A stretch of DNA of 31,193 nucleotides from UBA920 sp038257015 (GTDB taxonomy: Bacteria > Patescibacteriota > Doudnabacteria > UBA920), in NCBI GenBank assembly GCA_038257015.1, contig JBBSJS010000007.1, positions 1 through 31,193 of the forward strand, in the 5' to 3' direction. Position 1 is the stretch's first letter. Each line of letters starts with the position of its first letter. Below are positions 17,901 through 27,089 of the stretch, in pieces. The translations under genes and the position numbers were made by a program. Below the pieces are notes generated by a model. That model was not told where the DNA came from. It worked only from the letters and a program-made list of their open reading frames with translations, and searched no databases.

Positions 17901-18823
17901 AACATCCATTCTGGACGAGCGCCAGAGCGAATCATGGATTTTATTAACTTCAAGCGACGCATCATTTTCTTAGCAGCTTGTCCTTCGGTTGTCTGTAGTT
18001 GACCATCAATTTCTAAAGCTAACTCTTCCAAGTTAACTTCTTCTAATAAACCTTTAAGAGCTTCGGCACCAATACCAGCTGTGAAAACTGGACCATACTT
18101 CAAAGACAAATCACGGTATTGTAATTCAGAAATAATTTGGTACTTTTTGATAGATTTTAATTCGCTACGAGCTTGGTCGCGAATAGTTTCCAAAGAAGCT
18201 AATTCACTTGCCCACATATCTTTTAAGCGAGTCAGTTCAGTATCAATTTTTGCAGCAACAACATCAGCATCGCCTTTCAACTCGTCTTTCATAGAAGTGC
18301 GAGTTTTACCTAAGATAGAATCGTAGCGTTGGTCAATCTCTTTTTTCTTTGCTTTGAATTCGCCTTCGATTTGTTCTAAAGTCGCCATGCGAACTTCTTC
18401 GTTCACGCTGGTAACAATGTAAGCTGCGAAATATACACAACGCTCTAATTCTTGAACACCTAAGTTCAAAATCATTCCCAAGCGACTTGGAACACTGCGC
18501 AAGAACCAAATGTGAGCAACTGGAACAGCTAATGTAATATGACCCATACGTTCGCGACGAACGGATGATTTAGTAACTTCAACACCACATTTGTCACAAA
18601 CAATATTTTTGTAACGAATGCGTTTGTATTTTCCACAGTAACATTCCCAGTCCTTGATTGGTCCGAAAATTTTCTCGTCAAACAAGCCTTCCTTTTCAGG
18701 ACGCTGCGTACGATAGTTGATGGTTTCAGGTTTGGTAACCTCACCGTGAGACCAGGCTAAAATAGTTTCCGGGCTGGCAACTTTGATTTTAACCCCTTTA
18801 AATTCTTCAGTTTGTGTCATCAT
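14954..18823 (-). CDS. rpoC: RNA polymerase beta-prime subunit
   Basis: 1289 residues, within the normal bacterial range. Visible landmarks: N-terminal zinc finger with Cys61, Cys63, Cys76 and Cys79; catalytic NADFDGD at residues 531-537, whose three Asp hold the active-site magnesium; the bridge-helix/trigger-loop region (ASGARGSFSQ, LPVRGSFKEGMGVLEYFIST, GYLTRRLVDVAQDV); and the second zinc site (CRSALKCKLVRGICKLCYG). The C-terminus (TRVLIEAAVSGKTDYLRGLK, ENVIIGKLIPAGTG) is complete. The protein closes the clamp and forms the catalytic centre with RpoB. It starts 33 nt after rpoB with two consecutive ATG codons and no Shine-Dalgarno; an intact terminator follows. No intein or frameshift seen. 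Confidence 0.98.
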   Translation of the reverse strand: MMTQTEEFKGVKIKVASPETILAWSHGEVTKPETINYRTQRPEKEGLFDEKIFGPIKDWECYCGKYKRIRYKNIVCDKCGVEVTKSSVRRERMGHITLAVPVAHIWFLRSVPSRLGMILNLGVQELERCVYFAAYIVTSVNEEVRMATLEQIEGEFKAKKKEIDQRYDSILGKTRTSMKDELKGDADVVAAKIDTELTRLKDMWASELASLETIRDQARSELKSIKKYQIISELQYRDLSLKYGPVFTAGIGAEALKGLLEEVNLEELALEIDGQLQTTEGQAAKKMMRRLKLIKSMIRSGARPEWMLITHLPVIPPDLRPMVQLDGGRFAASDLNDLYRRVINRNNRLKKLLEIKSPEVITRNEKRMLQEAVDALIDNSVRHGKEVTASTGQKRKLRSLADMLKGKQGRFRQNLLGKRVDYSGRSVIVVGPTLKLHQCGLPKQMALELFKPFVISKLIGREYAHNVRSANRLIEQSRNEVWDILEEVTKDHYVLLNRAPTLHRLGFQAFQPVLIEGKAIQLHPMVCAAFNADFDGDQMAVHVPLTDAAQKEAKEIMVSANNLLKPASGEAVMTPDKDVVVGCYYITKIREGLKGEGKIFTDRQEALLAYNNKHVSIQAKIKAQVGGELIETSVGRLIFNKVIPTELGFRNQAFDKKALSALVRESYRLLGANRTAELIDDIKRTGFTYMKQSGLSWGMDDLRVPESKYDTLAKADVEVQATYDQFREGLLTEDERYGRVVEIWADASEKIAKSVVGTVTDHSSINYMVASGARGSFSQITQMAGLKGLVVNPGGRTIELPVRGSFKEGMGVLEYFISTHGSRKGMSDTALRTADAGYLTRRLVDVAQDVVINSEDCGTKEFDIISVADSEVMNQSLEKRLFGRVTAEVVKDQEGNVLLGKNEGIDEQMANTIAATGIQEVKCRSALKCKLVRGICKLCYGYDLGFNRMVELGAAVGIVAAQAIGEPGTQLTMRTFHTGGSASVKDITQGLPRVEELFEAREPKGQATVAEIAGTISVVSISSKEQVVQIHGQDVAKDIYALPSGTDALIKDGAHIDTGDSLYTDDAGKLVKAKAKGLARVQDDKVTVVYENDDMKEYVIPGGFSLTVKDGDLVYPGQPLTEGNLSPNQILELQGTKEAQKYIVKEVQDIYVSQGQQIHDKHIEVIVRQMFSKLRITDSGDTDFVIGDMVDKSKLQDINNQLEAEGKNPAQTEQLLMGITKISLNTESFLAAASFQETTRVLIEAAVSGKTDYLRGLKENVIIGKLIPAGTGFNKEVADQAQKIEVITE

Positions 18824-18856
18824 ATGAGTAGTAGATTAAGTAGTTAGCGGTGAGTG

Positions 18857-21800
18857 TTATTTTTTCTTACGCTTTTTTTCTTTTTCATCCGACTCTTCAA
18901 ATAGACTCGGACCGCCGACTGCTTCGACTACAGTAGCCAAACGTTCTTCTTCAGTTAACACATCAGGTTCATCGGTGGCGCTGACAATACCATGTTCGCC
19001 AAGCAATTCTACATCGAGTCCTAAGCTTTGTAATTCTTTAATCAATACGCGGAAAGATTCTGGTACATTCGGTTTTTTAATTGGTTCACCTTTTACAATC
19101 GCTTCATAAGTTTTACTGCGACCGACAACGTCATCCGATTTAATAGTCAACATTTCTTGCAATGTATGAGCTGCGCCATAACCTTCAAGCGCCCAAACTT
19201 CCATTTCACCAAAACGCTGTCCACCAAACTGAGCCTTACCACCAAGAGGTTGTTGTGTAATTAAACTGTAAGGACCAGTAGAACGCGCGTGCATTTTATC
19301 GTCTACTAAGTGATGAAGTTTCAAGAAATATTTAATACCAACGGTTACTGGTTCATCAAAAGCTTCACCGGTTTTTCCATCGTACAAAGCTACTTTACCG
19401 TTTTCAGGAATACCAGCTTTTTTTAACTCTGCTTTGATTTCTTGTTCAGACACACCGTCTAGTACTGGACTGGCAACTTTGTAACCAAGTTTTTTAGCAG
19501 CGAACCCTAAGTGAGTTTCCAAAACCTGTCCCAAGTTCATACGAGATACGATACCAAGAGGGTTCAAGATTACGTCCACTGGAGTTCCATCTGCCATAAA
19601 TGGCATATCTTCAACTGGGATGATACGAGAGATAACACCTTTGTTACCATGACGACCAGCCATCTTGTCACCAACTTGAATCTTACGCATTACAGCGATA
19701 GAAACCTGGATGGAACGAATTACACCGGATTGCAATTTGTCGCCATTATCGCGAGAGAATTCACGAATGTTTACAACTTTTCCGTACTCACCATGAGGGA
19801 GTGTTAGAGAAGTGTTTTTTACATCGCGAGATTTTTCACCGAAAATAACTCGTAACAATTTTTCTTCAGCTGTTAAATCAGTTTCACCTTTTGGTGTAAT
19901 TTTACCTACCAAAATGTCGCCAGCTTTAACTTGTGCACCAACACGGATAACACCAGTTTCGTCCAGGTTTTTAAGTTTTTCTTCACCAACATTTGGAATG
20001 TCACGGGTTACTACTTCTGGACCAAGCTTAGTGTCGCGGACATCAATTTTAAAATCTTCAATGTGAATAGAGGTGTAGTAGTCGTCTTGCACTAGACGGC
20101 TGGATAGCAAAATCGCGTCTTCATAGTTTCCACCTTCCCAAGACATGAAAGCGATAAGTACATTTTGTCCTAAAGCTAATTCGCCATGTTCAGTTGAAGT
20201 ACCATCGGCTAACACATCGCCAGCTTTTACTTTCTGACCTTTTTCAGCGCGAGTAATTTGGTTCATGGAAGTACCGCTGTTGGTACGCACGAATTTTTGT
20301 AGTGTGTATTCTTTTTTCTTACCGCCAGAGTTTTGTACAACAATTTTATCACCTGTAACGCTAACTACTTCGCCATCTTCTTCTGACAAAATTACTTTAC
20401 CAGAATCACGAGCAGCTTTAGCTTCCATGCCAGTTCCAATAATTGGAGCGCGAGGGACGATACAAGACACAGCTTGTCGTTGCATGTTTGATCCCATCAA
20501 CGCACGGTTTGCGTCATCGTGTTCCAAGAATGGAATTAATGAAGTGGTAACAGAAATAATTTGTTTCGGAGAAACGTCCATGTAATCAATTTCATTACTG
20601 TCTGAAATTGTTGGAACACCTCTAACACGAACAGAAGAACGGTCATCAACAAAGTAGCCCTTATCGTCAACTGGTATGTTGGCAGGACAAATGGTCAATT
20701 TTTCTTCTTGATAAGCATCCATGTATTCCACAGTGTCGGTTACACGACCCTTAATACGGATTTGTTCAATATCTTTATCGGTAGCAATTTTCTTGGCATC
20801 TGCATCGGTAATTGTTTTACCAGCTTCTACAATAACTTTATCTTTGCTGTCTTTCACATCAAACAAAGCGATTTCACCTACAGCATCTTTACCGTCATTC
20901 TTGGCAAACTTTTTCACTAAACGGTAAGGTGTTTCGATAAAACCAAAGTCATTGATTTTTGCATAAGTCGCTAAGTGAGCAACTAAACCAATGTTCGGTC
21001 CTTCAGGAGTGGTAATTGGACAAAGACGTCCATAGTGAGAACGGTGAACGTCACGAACTTCGAAACCAGCTCGTTCGCGGGACAAACCACCAGGACCCAT
21101 CGCAGACAAACGACGCTTGTGTTCTAGCTCAGCCAAAGGATTAGTTTGGTCCATGAACTGAGACAATTGAGAAGAAGAGAAGAACTCTTGACTAGCAGCT
21201 ACAATTGGACGAACGTGAATTAATTGCGCAGGAGTAACAGTTTCAAGGTCAGCCAAAGACATACGATCTTTAGCGATACGAGCCATACGAGCCAAACCAA
21301 CACGGTAACGAGCTTGAATCAACTCACCAACTGCACGAATACGACGGTTAGCCAAATGGTCGATGTCATCAGCAGGAGTCTGTTCATTATTCAAACGGAT
21401 AATTTCTTTTACAACCAAAACTAAATCTTCTGCAGTTAAAATACGACTTTCATTTTCTTGGTCGATATCTAAGCGTTGATTAAATTTAAAACGACCCACT
21501 TCGGACAAGTCATATCGTTCGAAGTTGAAGAACATTGCGGTAATTAACGAACGAGCGTTATCCACTGTTGCCAAGTCTCCAGGACGAATACGTTTGTAAA
21601 CTTCTTTGAACCCTTCATCAGGTGTTGTGCTGATATCTTTGTCGAGAGTGTTTGCGATGTACTTTAAGTCGGGATTAGTATCAATATCTTTGAATTTTTC
21701 TAAAATTTCTTCATTTGTACCAATGCCGAAGACTCGCATTAAAGCACTGATTGGGATACGACGCTTGCGATCAATCTTTACGCCAATTACACCAGCGTTG

Positions 21801-22345
21801 TCGGTATCAATTTCTAACCATGCCCCACGGTTAGGTACAATTTTTGCTCCATACAAAACTTTTCCCTTGGAGAATTCGGAAGTAAAGAACACTCCAGGAG
21901 ATTTAATAAGTTGAGAAACAACTACACGTTCAACACCATTGATTACAAAAGTGCCACGAGGAGTCATTAAAGGAAAATCACCAAAATACACATCTTGTGT
22001 TTTGGTTTTACCAGTAACTTTATTAACGAGTTTTGCACTTACATATAGAGGAGCTTCGTAAGTAGTATTGCGTTCACGGGAAGTAATTTCGTCATACTTT
22101 GGTTTATCAAAAAAGAAATCACCAAAAGAAAGTTCCAAGTTCTTGCCAGTAAAATCACGAATTGGATTAATTTCTTCTAATAACTCTTTCAAACCACGCT
22201 CAAAAAACCATTTGTATGAATTGATTTGAACTTCTGTAAGATTAGGCACCTGAGCGGTTTCATGTTGCTTGGTGAAGAATTTACGCGCGATTGGCTTGTT
22301 GTTTGGGACATCAACAGAGCCTATTGCATGGAGTTTGGTCGACAT
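18857..22345 (-). CDS. rpoB: RNA polymerase beta subunit
   Basis: 1162 residues, typical for a compact bacterial RpoB. The fork/rifampicin region is intact (SSSQLSQFMDQTNPLAE, HKRRLSAMGPGGL) and keeps the Gln, Asp, His and Ser positions of rifampicin-sensitive enzymes, so target-site resistance is not predicted. Also present are HYGRLCPITTPEGPNIGL, the C-terminal KMAGRHGNKGVIS and GGKAQFGGQRFGEMEVWALE motifs, and a lysine-rich tail (EKEKKRKKK). It forms the beta half of the active-site cleft. It is co-transcribed with rpoC from a consensus promoter at 22624-22651 through a long AT-rich leader. Confidence 0.98.
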   Translation of the reverse strand: MSTKLHAIGSVDVPNNKPIARKFFTKQHETAQVPNLTEVQINSYKWFFERGLKELLEEINPIRDFTGKNLELSFGDFFFDKPKYDEITSRERNTTYEAPLYVSAKLVNKVTGKTKTQDVYFGDFPLMTPRGTFVINGVERVVVSQLIKSPGVFFTSEFSKGKVLYGAKIVPNRGAWLEIDTDNAGVIGVKIDRKRRIPISALMRVFGIGTNEEILEKFKDIDTNPDLKYIANTLDKDISTTPDEGFKEVYKRIRPGDLATVDNARSLITAMFFNFERYDLSEVGRFKFNQRLDIDQENESRILTAEDLVLVVKEIIRLNNEQTPADDIDHLANRRIRAVGELIQARYRVGLARMARIAKDRMSLADLETVTPAQLIHVRPIVAASQEFFSSSQLSQFMDQTNPLAELEHKRRLSAMGPGGLSRERAGFEVRDVHRSHYGRLCPITTPEGPNIGLVAHLATYAKINDFGFIETPYRLVKKFAKNDGKDAVGEIALFDVKDSKDKVIVEAGKTITDADAKKIATDKDIEQIRIKGRVTDTVEYMDAYQEEKLTICPANIPVDDKGYFVDDRSSVRVRGVPTISDSNEIDYMDVSPKQIISVTTSLIPFLEHDDANRALMGSNMQRQAVSCIVPRAPIIGTGMEAKAARDSGKVILSEEDGEVVSVTGDKIVVQNSGGKKKEYTLQKFVRTNSGTSMNQITRAEKGQKVKAGDVLADGTSTEHGELALGQNVLIAFMSWEGGNYEDAILLSSRLVQDDYYTSIHIEDFKIDVRDTKLGPEVVTRDIPNVGEEKLKNLDETGVIRVGAQVKAGDILVGKITPKGETDLTAEEKLLRVIFGEKSRDVKNTSLTLPHGEYGKVVNIREFSRDNGDKLQSGVIRSIQVSIAVMRKIQVGDKMAGRHGNKGVISRIIPVEDMPFMADGTPVDVILNPLGIVSRMNLGQVLETHLGFAAKKLGYKVASPVLDGVSEQEIKAELKKAGIPENGKVALYDGKTGEAFDEPVTVGIKYFLKLHHLVDDKMHARSTGPYSLITQQPLGGKAQFGGQRFGEMEVWALEGYGAAHTLQEMLTIKSDDVVGRSKTYEAIVKGEPIKKPNVPESFRVLIKELQSLGLDVELLGEHGIVSATDEPDVLTEEERLATVVEAVGGPSLFEESDEKEKKRKKK

Positions 22346-22617
22346 ATGGCAATAGTACTTCCCACGCTTAAGAAATTCCTAAGCGTGTTTTTAATAATAT
22401 TAAGTTGGTGAGCTGGTGCTCAAAAAAGAGGTTCTTGAATTAGCTAAAGACTAAAAACAAGATTTTTGTTTTAAAAAGTGCTGAAACTGGGGAAAAAGCT
22501 TATAAAAAAGAGTTAGTCGTTCAAAGATCGTGAATTTCAAGTACAAAAAAGACCACTTTCTTGCATACGCAAAAAAGGGCATTTAGATTCGCCTTATTTT
22601 CCTATAAATTTGTGCAC
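22346..22617 (-). other. Long AT-rich rpoB leader with candidate hairpins
   Basis: About 270 nt lie between the predicted start near 22617 and the rpoB ATG. On the minus strand they hold a terminator-like AAGGC...GCCCTT plus six T (22571-22595), an A/T stem (AAAACAA...TTTTGTTTT) at 22453-22473, and a perfect CACGCTTA/TAAGCGTG hairpin at 22363-22387 just before the start codon. No open frame with a Shine-Dalgarno was recognised. An attenuation role is inference. Confidence 0.45.
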
Positions 22618-22623
22618 CTATCT

Positions 22624-22651
22624 ATTATATCTGTCCAGTTTTATTTGTCAA
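22624..22651 (-). promoter_or_regulatory. Consensus promoter of rpoBC
   Basis: On the minus strand TTGACA (22646-22651), 16-bp spacer, TATAAT (22624-22629). It sits just after the stop of the upstream surface gene (22693), with no clear terminator in between, so read-through from that gene into rpoBC is possible. Confidence 0.8.
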
Positions 22652-22692
22652 ATCTGGTTGTGCAAAGACTGGATTTGCCTGTATTTACGACT

Positions 22693-25353
22693 TTATTGGG
22701 TTTGAGTGAAAAGATGACCAGCTGTACCTTCTCTGATATACCCACCCCTAGCTGCGGCCTCAGCTTCAGCGTTACTGGTTGTATAGAAGTGATCTCCTAT
22801 AAATGGGTTAAATAAGCGGTGAAATGGTGTTGTACCTGATGAAGTGGACTCACTAAGATAGCCCAATATGCCTTCTTGTCTGAATCCTGTAGCTAGACTT
22901 TCAGCTTCACTGGTGCTGTAAAAGTGGTTTTTCATAGCAGTACTATAACTTCTATACAGCGGTGATGTGCCATTACGGCGAACACCGTAAATATAACCAG
23001 CAATACCTTCAGAAATATAACCCTTGGTTAAAACTGAGTCTCTTTCCGCAAAGTTTGTTGTGTAGAAGTGGTTAGTATCTGCATTGCTCCATAATCTGAA
23101 AATTGGTTGTAATTCTGTCGGCTGCGAACCACCACAAAGATAAGCCACAATCCCTTGTTCTTCATAGCCCAGTTCTTTTACTGCTTGTCTTTCTGCATCG
23201 CTAATTGTGTGAACATAGTCGCTGGTCGACCCACCTTTATGCAATCTATACCAAGGCGATGAGCCTGAGGTAGATTGCGCAAAAGCATAGCCAAGTATAC
23301 CTTCATCGACATATCCATATTTAGTTGGGTCGTCATCGGTAGTGGTGTAGTAATGAGAACCGATTTGAGGTTGTGCAGAACGGTAAATAGCCACAGTGCC
23401 AGGAACTTGGCGGTTGTAAACATAACCTGAAATGCCTTCAAACCTATATCCTCCAGGTTTTTCATTAGGATTGGTTGTGTATAAGTGATCACCAGCTGAT
23501 GGACTCCAAAATCGGTAAATGGCTGTTAGTGAATTTAGTAAATTAGGGTCAAGACAAGCTGACGCACTTGGTCCTGGAGGCGTAACACCTGCTGGGTTCA
23601 CAACCCAATCGAATGTTGCTTCGGCATTTTGAGCCCCACAGACCAAACCAACATTAACACGATATGTCCTGGCTACCGTTGGCTTAGCAATAAACCTACC
23701 ATTACTGCTGCCCAAAGCTGCGCCACTTATTGAAGGTTCGACCCCTTTTAGGGTCCAAGCACATTCGTCGTTAACCATACCAGAAGCTGTGTAAGTGTGT
23801 ACGTATTCTTGATTCACAGTTCCAGCGGGCATTGCACCGGTAATAGTTAGCGTGCCTGGAGTTGTTGGGCCTGCGTTTACTGCCCATGGAAAGGTTTTTT
23901 GAGCTGTTTGACCATTGCCACAATTGGCCAAGATAGCTACCTGATATGTTGTAGCTACAGTTGGTGTGGCGGTAAATCTTGCAAATTGCTGGTCATCTCT
24001 GCTTCCACCAACCAAAATGGCGCCCTGTAAAGAAGGAGATATCGAAGCAATACTCCAAGTACATGGAGCCGTAGGATTACCGGTTATTAAAACATTGGTT
24101 GTATATGACTGCCCGACTGTTCCTGCAGGAAAATCTCCAGAAATATCAACATTATTAGTAGTTGTGCCGCCGCCGACAACCCACGTGAAGTTTCCTTCCG
24201 TAGTCTGTCCATTTTGACAATTTGCTCGAGCCCTAATCTGGTAAGTACCAGCTGTTGTAGGGGTGGCTCTAAATATTGCTGATGCACCACTACTGGTACT
24301 GTCTGGCAACACAGAAGCTCCGCTGATATTTGGGGTGACTGAAATCAAAGTCCATGAGCAAGGAACAACAGGATTGCCCATTAAGCTTAGATTAGTAGAG
24401 TAATCTTGGCCAACAGTACCATTGGCAAAGTTGCCAGCCATGCTAAGTTGAGCCACATCGAAAACTTGAACTTCTAAATGAACAGTGGTTGGACGCATGG
24501 TTGTTCCGGTTGAAAATTGTGACCATCCCCCACCTTGCCTAGCCCAATTGGTATATCTAATAGAGTTTCCGCCACTTGCAATTCCAGCACGTACATCACG
24601 GATAGCTTTACCGGCTGGCATTGGCCTTACTTCATAGTGAACCCAAACACAATCAGGATCATTACTACTGGCCATGCCTCGTGCCTGAGGGCTTGAGCCC
24701 CCACCATCGGATGCCCAAGGTGTCCACATTACAGTTGCATCTATCTGATTAGTACAACCACTTTCGCTTTCGGCCAACCTAGTCCCAATACGAAAATCGT
24801 TGGAGTAAATACTCATGTTCGTATCCACAGAGGCTACATTTGGAGTAATAAAGTTAATTCTGGCACAGTCAGGATCTTTTTGATTAGTATCTGTGGTATA
24901 AACTGAGCCGTTCGGTCCTGCTGTTGGGGAAATCGCTTGTTGCTCAGCACAACCAATATCTCTAACTGAAACCTGAAAGCCAGATGGAGCTGTACCTGTT
25001 ACTGTAGTCCCTGTTGAACCACCACCGGTTCCACCAGGAAGAGGTTCGCTTGGCAACTCGCTTGGAATTTCAACCGGAACAGGTTGCTGAACGTTGGCCA
25101 AGTTATACATGGGATTTAACTGAAAACCAAATAAGCTGACTGGTTGGTTAGCTATCAATACAAACCCTACCATTCCGACAAATAAAAAAGCCACACATAA
25201 CGCTAATGTTAAGCTTTTGTTCATTTTTGCCCAAATAGTAAATTTGCTTTCAGATCTTGGCGATCTGAGAGATAAAGAACCAGATGGACTTGATTTTACT
25301 TGTGGTCCAGGAGAAACTGGGCTCGGTGGAACAATAAATCTTGGTTCGCTCAT
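22693..25353 (-). CDS. Membrane-anchored surface protein with Ig-like and six DUF5648 repeats
   Basis: 886 residues. A Pro/Ser-rich cytoplasmic start is followed by a membrane helix at about 47-67 (SLTLALCVAFLFVGMVGFVLI), giving a type II anchored protein. Next is a Cys-containing domain (about 120-300), then three Ig-like repeats of about 95 residues, each with the pattern GTVGQxYxTN...PCxW...GxxxxxxxW. The C-terminus has six DUF5648 repeats of about 43 residues: YRFWSPSAGDHLYTTNPNE, YRSAQPQIGSHYYTTT, YRLHKGGSTSDYVHTIS, FRLWSNADTNHFYTTN, YRSYSTAMKNHFYSTS and HRLFNPFIGDHFYTTS, each followed by GY..EGI.GY. DUF5648 repeats often occur at the ends of secreted proteins and may bind carbohydrate or wall; the ligand is unknown. 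It is divergent from ruvA. No Shine-Dalgarno. Confidence 0.8.
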   Translation of the reverse strand: MSEPRFIVPPSPVSPGPQVKSSPSGSLSLRSPRSESKFTIWAKMNKSLTLALCVAFLFVGMVGFVLIANQPVSLFGFQLNPMYNLANVQQPVPVEIPSELPSEPLPGGTGGGSTGTTVTGTAPSGFQVSVRDIGCAEQQAISPTAGPNGSVYTTDTNQKDPDCARINFITPNVASVDTNMSIYSNDFRIGTRLAESESGCTNQIDATVMWTPWASDGGGSSPQARGMASSNDPDCVWVHYEVRPMPAGKAIRDVRAGIASGGNSIRYTNWARQGGGWSQFSTGTTMRPTTVHLEVQVFDVAQLSMAGNFANGTVGQDYSTNLSLMGNPVVPCSWTLISVTPNISGASVLPDSTSSGASAIFRATPTTAGTYQIRARANCQNGQTTEGNFTWVVGGGTTTNNVDISGDFPAGTVGQSYTTNVLITGNPTAPCTWSIASISPSLQGAILVGGSRDDQQFARFTATPTVATTYQVAILANCGNGQTAQKTFPWAVNAGPTTPGTLTITGAMPAGTVNQEYVHTYTASGMVNDECAWTLKGVEPSISGAALGSSNGRFIAKPTVARTYRVNVGLVCGAQNAEATFDWVVNPAGVTPPGPSASACLDPNLLNSLTAIYRFWSPSAGDHLYTTNPNEKPGGYRFEGISGYVYNRQVPGTVAIYRSAQPQIGSHYYTTTDDDPTKYGYVDEGILGYAFAQSTSGSSPWYRLHKGGSTSDYVHTISDAERQAVKELGYEEQGIVAYLCGGSQPTELQPIFRLWSNADTNHFYTTNFAERDSVLTKGYISEGIAGYIYGVRRNGTSPLYRSYSTAMKNHFYSTSEAESLATGFRQEGILGYLSESTSSGTTPFHRLFNPFIGDHFYTTSNAEAEAAARGGYIREGTAGHLFTQTQ

Positions 25354-25406
25354 ATGAAATTGTATTTTTCTTTTTGTTTCTAAATTTCTGTAGAAAACTT
25401 AAATAC

Positions 25407-25435
25407 ATTTTAGCACAAAACTAAGCAAAAAGCAA
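25407..25435 (-). promoter_or_regulatory. Promoter of the DUF5648 surface gene
   Basis: On the minus strand TTGCTT (25430-25435), 17-bp spacer with TG extension, TAAAAT (25407-25412). Start near 25400, 46 nt before the ATG at 25353. Confidence 0.55.
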
Positions 25436-25447
25436 GTTTTTATTTTG

Positions 25448-25456
25448 TGATATAAT
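25448..25456 (+). promoter_or_regulatory. Extended -10 promoter of ruvA, near-leaderless
   Basis: TGA-TATAAT ends 9 nt before the ruvA ATG at 25466, so transcription should begin within a few nucleotides of the start codon. No Shine-Dalgarno is possible in such a transcript. Confidence 0.65.
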
Positions 25457-25465
25457 CAAGCTACT

Positions 25466-26026
25466 ATGATTGCTTATTTAGAAGGTTTAATTATCGAAAA
25501 GTCTTCCAATTACCTCATCTTGAAGGTTGGCGGAACCGGCTACAAACTGATTGCAACTCCCGAGATTTTAGAAAAACCTATTGGCTCTGAGATCAAAGTT
25601 TTTATTTTCCATAAAAGTGCTGACGACGGCCAAACGTTGTTTGCAGTCCCCGACTTCAAGAGTCTGCAATTTTTTGAACTGCTTATCTCCGTGACTGGCG
25701 TTGGCCCGAAGATGGCATTAAATATTGTATCTTCAACAAAACTTGAGTTGCTAGAGCAATCAATTGTTAATGCTGACACTGAAATTTTTACCAGAATGTC
25801 TGGGGTTGGTAAAAAAACAGCTGAGCGAATTATTTTGGAATTGCGTACAAAAATTGCTGGTGGGGTGCTGGTTAGCACAGACTCAAGCCATAGCGATATT
25901 TTTGATGCGTTAATGGGATTAGGTTATAACCCAAGAGAAATCAAAGAGATTTTGCCTCAAATTCCTGGTGATGCAGATACCTCAACTCAAATAAAACAAG
26001 CTTTGAAGCTGTTAAGCAAAAAATAA
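25466..26026 (+). CDS. ruvA: Holliday junction branch-migration protein RuvA
   Basis: 186 residues, close to the usual 190-205. Residues 1-63 form the OB-fold (MIAYLEGLIIEKSSNYLILK, GGTGYKL). Two helix-hairpin-helix motifs follow (ISVTGVGPKMALNIV at about 75-90, MSGVGKKTAERIILELR at about 111-128). The C-terminal three-helix domain (SDIFDALMGLGYNPREIKEI) that contacts RuvB is present. The tetramer binds four-way junctions and directs RuvB. Neither ruvB nor ruvC is nearby. Only 9 nt separate it from the FemAB-like gene, so the two are probably one transcript. Confidence 0.97.
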   Translation: MIAYLEGLIIEKSSNYLILKVGGTGYKLIATPEILEKPIGSEIKVFIFHKSADDGQTLFAVPDFKSLQFFELLISVTGVGPKMALNIVSSTKLELLEQSIVNADTEIFTRMSGVGKKTAERIILELRTKIAGGVLVSTDSSHSDIFDALMGLGYNPREIKEILPQIPGDADTSTQIKQALKLLSKK

Positions 26027-26035
26027 ATTTATTAC

Positions 26036-27031
26036 GTGAAAGTTTTACAGATTACCGATCAAGCTCAATACGACAATTTTGTATCGTCAGCCCAACACAC
26101 CAGCTTTCTACAAAGCTGGCAATGGGGTCATTTCCAAAACACAGCAGGAAAAAGTGTGGTTCGTTATGGGTTCTTCGACGGTACTCAAGAACTAATTGCG
26201 ACTGCGCAATTTTTGAAAACTACTATTCCTAAATTGGGCGGGTTTTATTTATATTGCCCACGCGGCCCAGTAGGAATTGGCGTGAGCAAGTTTGCTGAAC
26301 TACTTAATGCACAGATTAAAACAGATTTTCCAGATGCATGGTTCGTTAAATATGAACCGATTGATCAAATTAAGTTAGCAGAGCACAAGCCAAGCAATAG
26401 AGTACAGCCTGGCAAAACTTTAGTCACAAACCTAGAACAAGAGGAACAGGAATTGCTGACTGCAATGCACCACAAGACGCGGTACAATATTAAAGTTGCC
26501 AACAAGCATGGAATTACTACAAGAGTCGAAGATATCTCGCATGCCAGTGCAAATGATAAACTGCAAGTATTAGACTTACTCGTTCAAACAAGTGGCAAAC
26601 AAGGTTATAAAAATCATCCACGAAGTTATTTTGAAAACTTGTTTAGTTTTTTTAGTTCAGAAAATAAATCTTCTTGCGACGTTAAGCTAGCAACAGCGTG
26701 GCAGGAAAATAGCATAGCGGCTTGTGCTGTATTGGTAGACTTTGGAGAAACCAGAACTTACTTGTTCGGTGGAAGTGATTATGAACTGCGTCATACCATG
26801 GCACCGTTTGCAATGCATTGGCAAGCAATTCTAAATGCTAAATCAGAAGGCCTAAAAAATTATGACTGGTGGGGCATCGAAACTTCTTCAGGTAAAACAC
26901 CGGGATTTGTAAGGTTTAAGCTTGGTTGGAGCGGAAGAGAGCTGGAGTACCCAGAAGCTTTCGACACCAACACTAAACCGTTTCGCTACACTTTTTACTC
27001 TGCTTTGAAAAAGATTACAAAAGTTTTTTAA
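26036..27031 (+). CDS. FemAB-family peptidyltransferase (lipid II interpeptide bridge type)
   Basis: 331 residues from a GTG start with no Shine-Dalgarno. The FemAB/FemX fold of two GNAT-like domains is visible: FLQSWQWGHFQNTAGK near the N-terminus, GGFYLYCPRGPVG at about 72-84, LLTAMHHKTRYNIKVANKHG (the family's K.RYN.K region) at about 139-158, and YLFGGSDYELRHTMAPFAMHWQAI followed by NYDWWGIE in the C-terminal GNAT domain. Family members use aminoacyl-tRNA to add residues to the stem peptide of lipid II. There is no long coiled-coil insertion, so it resembles FemX or the short CPR/Weissella type. It lies just downstream of ruvA and, across the repeat island, near a MurE-like ligase gene. 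The substrate amino acid cannot be read from the sequence. Confidence 0.85.
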   Translation: MKVLQITDQAQYDNFVSSAQHTSFLQSWQWGHFQNTAGKSVVRYGFFDGTQELIATAQFLKTTIPKLGGFYLYCPRGPVGIGVSKFAELLNAQIKTDFPDAWFVKYEPIDQIKLAEHKPSNRVQPGKTLVTNLEQEEQELLTAMHHKTRYNIKVANKHGITTRVEDISHASANDKLQVLDLLVQTSGKQGYKNHPRSYFENLFSFFSSENKSSCDVKLATAWQENSIAACAVLVDFGETRTYLFGGSDYELRHTMAPFAMHWQAILNAKSEGLKNYDWWGIETSSGKTPGFVRFKLGWSGRELEYPEAFDTNTKPFRYTFYSALKKITKVF

Positions 27032-27053
27032 ATTGTTTTTTTAATAAGAAGCG

Positions 27054-27082
27054 TTGACAAAAGCGCTATGAAATGATAAGTT
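27054..27082 (+). promoter_or_regulatory. Inward promoter of left hairpin array
   Basis: TTGACA (27054-27059), 17-bp spacer ending TGA, then TAAGTT (27077-27082), which matches the key first, second and last -10 positions. Start near 27089, at the very beginning of the left array. The right array has the mirror-image arrangement. Confidence 0.5.
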
Positions 27083-27089
27083 TATCTGT

